A DNA stretch of 64,000 nt from Diphasiastrum complanatum (lineage: Eukaryota; Streptophyta; Lycopodiopsida; Lycopodiales; Lycopodiaceae): contig CM055097.1 of the NCBI GenBank assembly GCA_029204225.1, forward strand, positions 75,292,773 to 75,356,772. Direction: 5' to 3'. The notes beneath the pieces were generated by a model. It had not been told where the DNA came from. It worked only from the letters and a program-made list of their open reading frames with translations, and did not search any database. A program made the position numbers and the translations under genes. This document shows positions 57,901 through 64,000 of the stretch, piece by piece (within the stretch, counting starts at the first letter, position 1; the number at the start of each line of letters is the position of its first letter).

Positions 57901-59849
57901 GTGGCAGGTAAGGCCCAGCAGCAGATGGTCTGTTCTCGGCATCATTATCTCGATTTGTTCCTCATTCTTAATGTGAAAGGGTTTGCCATTTTGACTGCTC
58001 ATGGGGATTTAGTTGCCATTGAAAACAAAATGACGCGAGAGTTTGACAGTTAAGTTAGTCTAGGCAACAAAAGTTTTCGTGGTGATTAAAGGAGCCTGGA
58101 GCTGGAGCTTTTTAGATGAAAGGGCAGCCTGATGTTCAAAGGTTTCACCGTGCCCTACGTTGTTACGATTAAATACGTGATGCAGTGTCTCTCTACGGTG
58201 TTTCAACAATACATGTGATTGGGATGTAGGTTTCATATTCAAGTAGGTACATGCCTTGTTAATGGCCTTATCAATTTCTGTCCAGTGTAGATTCTGACGG
58301 CCTTGATTGTAGCAGGTTCTTTCGTCTCTTTGGTGATAGTGTTGACCTCGCAGGATGGCATATATGAACTACCAGGTGATAGTACCACGTGCTTTATCAG
58401 TTTGATACGACATTTTGTTAGTTGTGTTTAAGAATGTCACTTTTTTTTTGGTTCTGTATCAGTTGTCTTTGGTAAGTAATCATGTCTTCTATGTGTTGGT
58501 TAGTGTCAGTAAAAGTGCCTATTACGATGTTGAGGGCGGTTGGGTTAGGATACATTCTATTGACTCAGAATCAAAGTACATAGTCTTAGTGAAGCAGTTT
58601 CGTTGCTCTCACTGATTAGTGATGATTTGTCTGTAGGTGGTATGCACAGCTACACATTGAAATATTTGTTAAAATCTTTGTGAGCCAAAATGGAATAAGT
58701 TTGAACAAGCGGGTTTAGGCTGTTCATATATAAGAATTACCACTGGCTGTCTAATTGCTACGGGGCTTGCGCTGGCTGATGTGATTATTTTGAGAGCTTC
58801 CTGCCTAGTGGTTAATAGTCTTTGCTGCTACACGGCAACTGTTATGCTATCTGTTACATTTATTTACACCTAGCCCAATGATTCAATAGCGGCTCTTTAA
58901 TTGGCTGCTACTTATGCCCATGTGTAATGAAGTTGTTTCTAATGGGTAATAGTAATTGGATAATCTCACCTTGGAGATTGGCCTCTTAATATTGGGATCT
59001 ATGCAAGTTACAAAATCCTGTTGAGCAGCAGATATGAGCTTATCAGGCTTTGTTTCAATGCATAAATTTGCTGCCTCCATGCTGTGAAGTGATTGTGAAC
59101 ATAAACAACTCGGTAGAGAGTCCCATATGAAGTTTTTGACATGTGGTTCTCTCCTAGAATATTCTTCGGAAATCAACATGTCCTGCTTCACTGCCAATTT
59201 GGGTATATTGGAAGCAGCATGGGGAAACGAGTACAGTTTTTATCAAGTTTTTGATATTGATTCTCTTTAACTAGGTGAATCTAGTTCAAAGTGTGTATAT
59301 GACATGGCATATTCTTTAACTACATTCTACTAGTTAACAGATGGAGATGAATTCAGCAAAAAATTTGATATCTGAATTTTTTTACTATCAAATGTCTAGT
59401 TGAAAGATGAGATGAATTTAGAAAAAAAGTTTTATCCAAATTTTTCAAAAATAATCATTTCATTCAGGTTTTAGTTTACAAAGAATAGCTATTACCAAAA
59501 ATGTTTGGTCTATAAATTTGAATTCTCAATGTTTTAGAGCATGCAATGAAGTAATGTGACTAAAAAAATGGGTTAAAAGTCTTTTAAAACATAAAATGAA
59601 TTTCAACAAAAAGAAATTGGCATAATTTCTTTCCACTTATATGTTGTGAGCACATAAGGGTATGTTACAAACCATTAAGTTGAAAATTTGTTTCTCTAGA
59701 GAAGGTACTTTATGCATGCTCGAAAGGACCTTTTGGAACTGGAAGATGGGACTACTAAGAAATCTAGATGGGAAGATTGCACTACTAAGAAACCTAGACC
59801 ATTTGAGTTGAGTTATGATAAGTTAGTTCGCAAACTCTACTCTGCTTGG
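57901..59849. other. Unassigned DNA, no gene recognised
   Basis: A frame near 58500-58612 (YYDVEGGWVRIHSIDSESKY) looks somewhat protein-like after TCTGTATCAG but has no partner exons or known motif. From 59330 to 59640 the sequence is AT-rich. ACTACTAAGAAA(T/C)CTAGA is duplicated near 59751 and 59781. Confidence 0.35.
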
Positions 59850-60712
59850 ATCAACATCATGAACCCAATCCGATGTGATGGGCGACAATCATGTGGCAAG
59901 GATTTCAGTGATTAAAAAAATTTGGTTCCAATCTAGATGTTTCAGTTGTGTAATACCGGTGAGGTGCAACTTGTGGTAGTCGGTGGAAATGGAGTTGTTT
60001 TGAGCAGAGGCAGGGTAGGTTAGTAGATTTATATGAAACTTGTGTTGCCTTTCTGTAGTAGTTGAGATGAAGTTGAAGAAATTATGTCTCGGTTTATCTG
60101 ATCACCTTGAAATAATGAAAGGGCTATCCTCTGGAGGGAGAGCTTTCAAAGCAAACGGTGCCTTTAGATTGTGAAAATTGCTCTCACTCTTGGAGCCTAC
60201 TTGAAAATTGTCGGCTTTTGGACGAATTTAGGGATTGTAATCGTTTAGTAGTTAGCTTCATCTTTGGACTTTGTTACATGGATCTGGTATAGTTTATATG
60301 CATCTCAGCAGCCATGCTTCTTGAGAGTTTACATCTTTCCAGGCAGTGAAGCACACAAATGAAGCTCACAGTTGTAATCCTCATGTAGATAACTGTATTC
60401 ATATCATAGGTGCAGCGATTCGCGGGTCGCGATTCGCGAGCCAGAATCGCAAATTTTTTTTTGTTTTTTTTTTTTTTTTGGAAAAATAGCTTATTGCTGA
60501 AATTTTCTTAGGGGATCAATGGTCCAACCAGCGTTTTGCCTCTCAGAAGTACAGTGATGAGGCACAAATAGATCTTATTTTCAGTAGCTATTCAGTTGTC
60601 ATTTGCTCTGGTTTTCAGTAAATGTTAATGCTACAGTTTGGACTATCAATTGTATGGATGATGATCACTTTTGCAATTGGTTCACTAGAGATGTGAGTGC
60701 AATGTACATACT

Positions 60713-61110
60713 GTTGGGGGCATAAATATTGGGTCCTTCTCGGTGCGCATTTGGACCCCATTTTTATCTTAAGGGGGGCGGTGGCATTTTTATCTACAGT
60801 GTCTATATAGCAAGAAGCTCTAGGGGGTTCGGGGGGCGGTAGCCTTCTGGTGGGGGGTTTGGGGGGCAACGCCCCCAACGGTGGGGTCCGGGGGTAAGGC
60901 CTCTTCATGATTTGGCCTTCCAACTCCCCGAGTGAAAACACACTTTTTTGGTGTTTCGCACCCGAAACAGTCGGCAAACTACACAATCATAATCCCCTCG
61001 ATCAGAGCCTTCATCTGATACCCGTATTGCCTAAAACAATTTCAAAAAAAATAAAAAATTGAAGGTCTATTCTTTCTCTCGGCCACCCTGTTTTGTTGGG
61101 AGGTGTAAGT
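60713..61110 (+). mobile_element. LTR-like, G-rich fragment inside the hAT-like element
   Basis: Begins TGTTGGGGGCATAAATATTG, has TCTATATAGC near 60802 as a TATA candidate, and a G-rich tract at 60770-60898 with many runs of four or more G. This resembles the G-rich R/U5 part of some plant copia LTRs. The 3' end is not defined and no primer site follows. Confidence 0.45.
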
Positions 61111-61129
61111 ACATGTGAATTCTCTTTAA

Positions 61130-61375
61130 ATGCCATTAGCCTCACAAAAATTTCTCATACTATTGGAGATGTACTCTTCTCCATTTTCACATCTTAACAC
61201 TTTGATGCTAGCATTAAGTTGCTTCTCCACAAGAGATTTAAATTTTACAAAGGAATCATACACTAAGCTTTTCTTACACAGCAGATATATCCATGTGTAT
61301 CTTGTACAATTATCTATAAAGGTTACATACATCAAAGCTCCAACATTAGATTCATGTGAGAATGAATGTACATTC
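61130..61375 (-). pseudogene. Copia integrase core fragment inside the hAT-like element
   Basis: Minus-strand frame with VGALMYVTFIDNCTRYTWIY, LVYDSFVKFKSLVEKQ and LRCENGEEYISN, the copia integrase core between the first and second catalytic motifs; CENGEEY stands where RSDNGGEY is usual, so the aspartate is replaced by glutamate. The open frame runs on into the terminal repeat of the hAT-like element, which is not integrase. First and third catalytic motifs are absent. Confidence 0.85.
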
Positions 61376-62707
61376 TGGAAAAATCCCGAATCGCGAATCT
61401 GAATCGCGATTCGGGAATCGCGCTGCAACTACGATTCATATATAAGTTAATAAAGATAAGCAGTGAGCACAAGATCTGTAATATTTGTTGGGGAGCTTGC
61501 ACTTATGTGTGCAAGTTCCACTTAAATAAAATAGCTATATTTGTGACTTCGGGAGGTTTCCCCGCCCAGGCGTTCTAGTTGTATGGTTCCACTAGCTGTG
61601 AATGATCAATCTAGTCCTAGAACCTTGACATACTATTCCCACATAAGTGCATCTTAACAAGTGAATTACTAAATCCATAGTCTGTGGAACGATTTGCGGG
61701 TCTCTCGAAAATCAGAAAGAGACAAGGAAACTTGGATATTTGAGAAGGATGCTTTTTAGGCTGACAAGGAAAGAAGTTGCATTTGTGAATCGATCCAAAA
61801 GGTATACAAACTAGAAAATTGATATCTTCATCTTACATATAAACATTTTGCAAAGGAGATTGCAAATTAGAGTGAAATTATATTAGCATAAATTGCTGGT
61901 GGTTTTCAATTTATGAATGGTATATCTGGTAGTTTTGCCCCACAATTTTTCCTGATCTTTAACTCCCAAAAACATCTCATGGTCGTGCTACAAATCATTG
62001 ATGTTTTCTTTAACTTAAAACCTTTTCAAAGGCTATTGAAATTTCACGCTGAAACAGTAAATAAATGGTGCATAAAGATGGAGTGATACTTTGCTTTCGA
62101 TGCAAAAAATATAAGACAATAAGTCTTATATCTACGCTTTTCAATCCTACGCCAATTTTTTGTTCACAACATTGCAGATTGTCATAGCAGGGGCTGCGTT
62201 CTTAAATATTGTTGCAGCACATATTCTGAAAGTAAGGGTATGATGCAGCACATATTGTAAAGATGATCAATTCAAGTAATAAAGTCAATTTTACATCTCA
62301 TAATATTTGTTTGAGCAGAAATGATGGTAGTGTCAACCTTAGATGCTACATCAATTGAAGGAGATTGTATTAGAGAACTAGCTCTTGATGACAGCAAATA
62401 GGGAAATCTTGAAATTGAAGCATTGGTAGGACTATTCAAAGTCAACGTCCTGAAACTTGAGAATGCATTCTTAAAGGTATAGCAGTTGATTCTCAATGCC
62501 CTGGATGAAGGCACCAATACTGGCTTATCATACTAGCTGCAAGTTGTTCACACTACCAGGCTGAATGTACCGGGTATGATGTACGTTTATGCATTTCTTG
62601 ATTTCCCCGGTAAAGATCTTCCTAGTTGTTTGAAATTGTGTCTAAAAACCAGAACAACGTGTGTTAATAGCTCGCATCTTACATAAATTTTTTTTTTTAA
62701 TGCTGTC

Positions 62708-64000
62708 CTATTAGTGGACGTAGTGGCTAGTAAAAATCTGGAATCTGACGCTTTAGAAAATATGGGAAGCTTAAGAGGAAGCATAATCCACATCAAGCAC
62801 ATCTTACGGCATCAGGATTTGGTAGTTGGTGAACATTGTATCCATCATGTTTCTATTGACACCATAATAGAGGTGATGTTTCTAGGCATTGCTAGTAAAA
62901 TTCTCGCTGATGTTGTGGTCCATTTTCAGTGCATTGAACTTGGTAATATACCATCAAAACTAGTATGAAATCATTTTATGATCAAATTGACTGTTCAGCA
63001 CATTATCAAAGATTTTGATGTAGGCATGTATGTCAATTTTGCTAATGACATCACATTCGCAAGGCCTTTGTTTGTTTCACTGTTCTCTGGTGGCATTCAA
63101 GCAGAATTGGAAAGGCTGAAATTTGTAAGCTTCCAAACAGTGTTAAAGGTCAAGCTGTGTACGTTACTACTGTAGACGTAGCACTAGTACCTTTTAGGTT
63201 TTTAGTTTAACATTATATAGTTTGAGAAGTGTCAGTATTTGATAGTAATTTATCGTATTTAATTCATGCAGAGGATGTGTTACTTTATTAAATTTTAACG
63301 ATGGTTGAAGCAAGTAGTGTGAGAGCTTGTTTTTGGTTTCACTGTTTTCTCATCTGCTTGCAAGCAGAGATGTAAGGTTGAATCTCTGTAAGTTTCCAAG
63401 GAGGAGGTTGAAGCAAGTAGTGTGAGAGCTTGTTTTTGGTTTCACTGTTTTCTCATCTGCTTGCTAGCAGAGATGTAAGGTTGAATCTCTGTAAAACTTC
63501 CAAGAAGAATAGGAAAAGGTTTAGCTGAATAAGTCACAAAATGATCATGAAATTGTCCAGTGCCAAGTATGAGATGAGGAGATCAGCAAAAATGTCTTAG
63601 GCGAGTTTAGATCAACATTGGGAAATGTTTGAGCCGCTCAAGTTAAAAGGTGACCATGAAATGTCCAGTAGCAAGTAGGACGTGAAAACACTAAATACAT
63701 TATAGTGTGTGCAGATGAATTGTTGCATTGAAGATTGCATGTCGTCTTGGTTTTGTAGGCTACTAGTGTAGACATAGGATTGGTATATTTTAGGTGTTTA
63801 GATCAACATTGCAGAGTCTGAAAAGTGTCATATTTAATCCATAGGTAGGATTGTAAATTTCGGCATCTCTCCTTGGTGAGTTTAACTGCAAAAGTGCCTT
63901 TTCTATATAATTTGTTACATATTGCAATGCCTTTTTTTGGGGGTCATTTTCAATAATCTGATGATTTTTTTAAGCTTTGAAATTACATATGTATAGACGT
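62708..64000 (+). repeat. Second copy of the region following the 2.4 kb repeat
   Basis: Follows the fourth unit just as 52448 onwards follows the third: GCTGATGTTGTGGTCCATTT at about 62908 matches 52687, and the GTGTGCAGATGAAT / GATTGCATGTC motif recurs near 63708. A 103-base tandem duplication (GGTTGAAGCAAGTAGTGTGA at 63303 and 63406) lies inside. A frame at 62714-62968 has no known relative. The copy runs off the window end. Confidence 0.65.
63303..63508 (+). repeat. Tandem duplication, 103 bp unit
   Basis: Two nearly identical copies starting GGTTGAAGCAAGTAGTGTGA, separated by exactly one period. They differ by GCTTGCAAGC versus GCTTGCTAGC and an AC insertion near the end. Confidence 0.9.

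Larger units (their letters stand above)
60405..61433. mobile_element. hAT-like non-autonomous element, 1029 bp, 8 bp target duplication
   Basis: ATTCATAT flanks both sides (60397-60404 and 61434-61441), and the host repeat has a single TATTCATA there. Ends CATAGGTGCAGCGATTCGCG and, inverted, CGTAGTTGCAGCGCGATTC form imperfect terminal repeats, followed by self-complementary GATTCGCG motifs on each side. An 8 bp target duplication points to hAT. It has no transposase; its interior is retrotransposon sequence (LTR-like 60713-61110, copia integrase 61130-61375). Confidence 0.7.
59850..62707 (+). repeat. Diverged fourth copy of the 2.4 kb repeat, with insertion
   Basis: Anchors shared with units 1-3 in the same order: GATGGGCGAC and GTGGCAAGG (59876-59900), GGTGGAAATGGAGT, GCAGCCATGCTT, AGTGCATCTTAACAAGTG (61646 on), TGGTATATCTG, CTGGATGAAGGCACC and finally GGACGTAGTGGCTAGTA. 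Divergence is clearly higher than among units 1-3, so this copy split off earlier. The hAT-like element at 60405-61433 sits in it. Without the insertion it is about 1.8 kb. Confidence 0.75.

Noticed and set aside
60615-60986. Proline-rich minus-strand frame in the hAT-like element
   Set aside because: It is the complement of the G-rich LTR tract; composition explains it.

Overview
This is nuclear DNA of a land plant, with no complete protein-coding gene that I can recognise. The evidence is layered, broken Ty1/copia and Ty3/gypsy LTR retrotransposons with plant-type primer sites (TGGTATCAGAGC, matching the 3' end of initiator tRNA-Met), a TRIM-like miniature element, a hAT-like insertion, long CT microsatellites, and AT-rich filler. 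I cannot name the species. Everything that looks like protein is a retrotransposon relic with stops, frameshifts or truncations.

Layout. 1-7.9 kb: noncoding DNA with a 1.3 kb direct duplication (1312-2590 and 4311-5605), small tandem repeats, two CT tracts and two tRNA-like fragments. 7.9-15.1 kb: a minus-strand copia element (LTR 14597-15123, primer site, leader, gag) whose gag is split by a 3463 bp solo-LTR-like insertion with a perfect 5 bp target duplication; an opposite-facing copy of its LTR lies at 8605-9132. 15.6-16.9 kb: a plus-strand copia gag-integrase relic cut off by a gypsy LTR at 16943. 16.9-22.2 kb: that gypsy element, whose gag-protease is doubled into a head-to-head palindrome centred near 20.92 kb. 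22.2-31.0 kb: three copia pieces: an inverted leader, an RT-RNase H end that shares one LTR with the next copia element, and a third copia element inserted into the RT of that one. 31.0-33.6 kb: a minus-strand gypsy element with a Tat/Athila-type primer site. 33.7-36.4 kb: a copia RNase H end, nested and inverted TRIM copies, a minus-strand copia LTR and gag start, and a gypsy RT/RNase H fragment. 36.5-40.7 kb: a plus-strand gypsy element (LTR, long leader with a minisatellite, gag, protease). 40.7-44.8 kb: unassigned DNA with a CT tract and a possible host promoter.

44.8-64 kb is different: short tandem repeats lead into three 2.35-2.42 kb direct repeats (45261-52447), a further region duplicated within itself (52.4-57.9 kb), and a diverged fourth copy (59.85-62.7 kb) that carries the hAT-like insertion. 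It holds splice-site-like and ORF-like pieces but no family I recognise. It may be an amplified host locus, intron or pseudogene array.

The genes do not cooperate in a pathway. The window records successive insertion, inversion, LTR recombination and deletion. I found no convincing new functional system. The best leads are the gypsy palindrome, the TRIM nest, the hAT-like carrier of copia pieces, the long solo LTR and the amplified 2.4 kb repeat with a copia gag patch. All boundaries and similarities were read by eye without alignment software.
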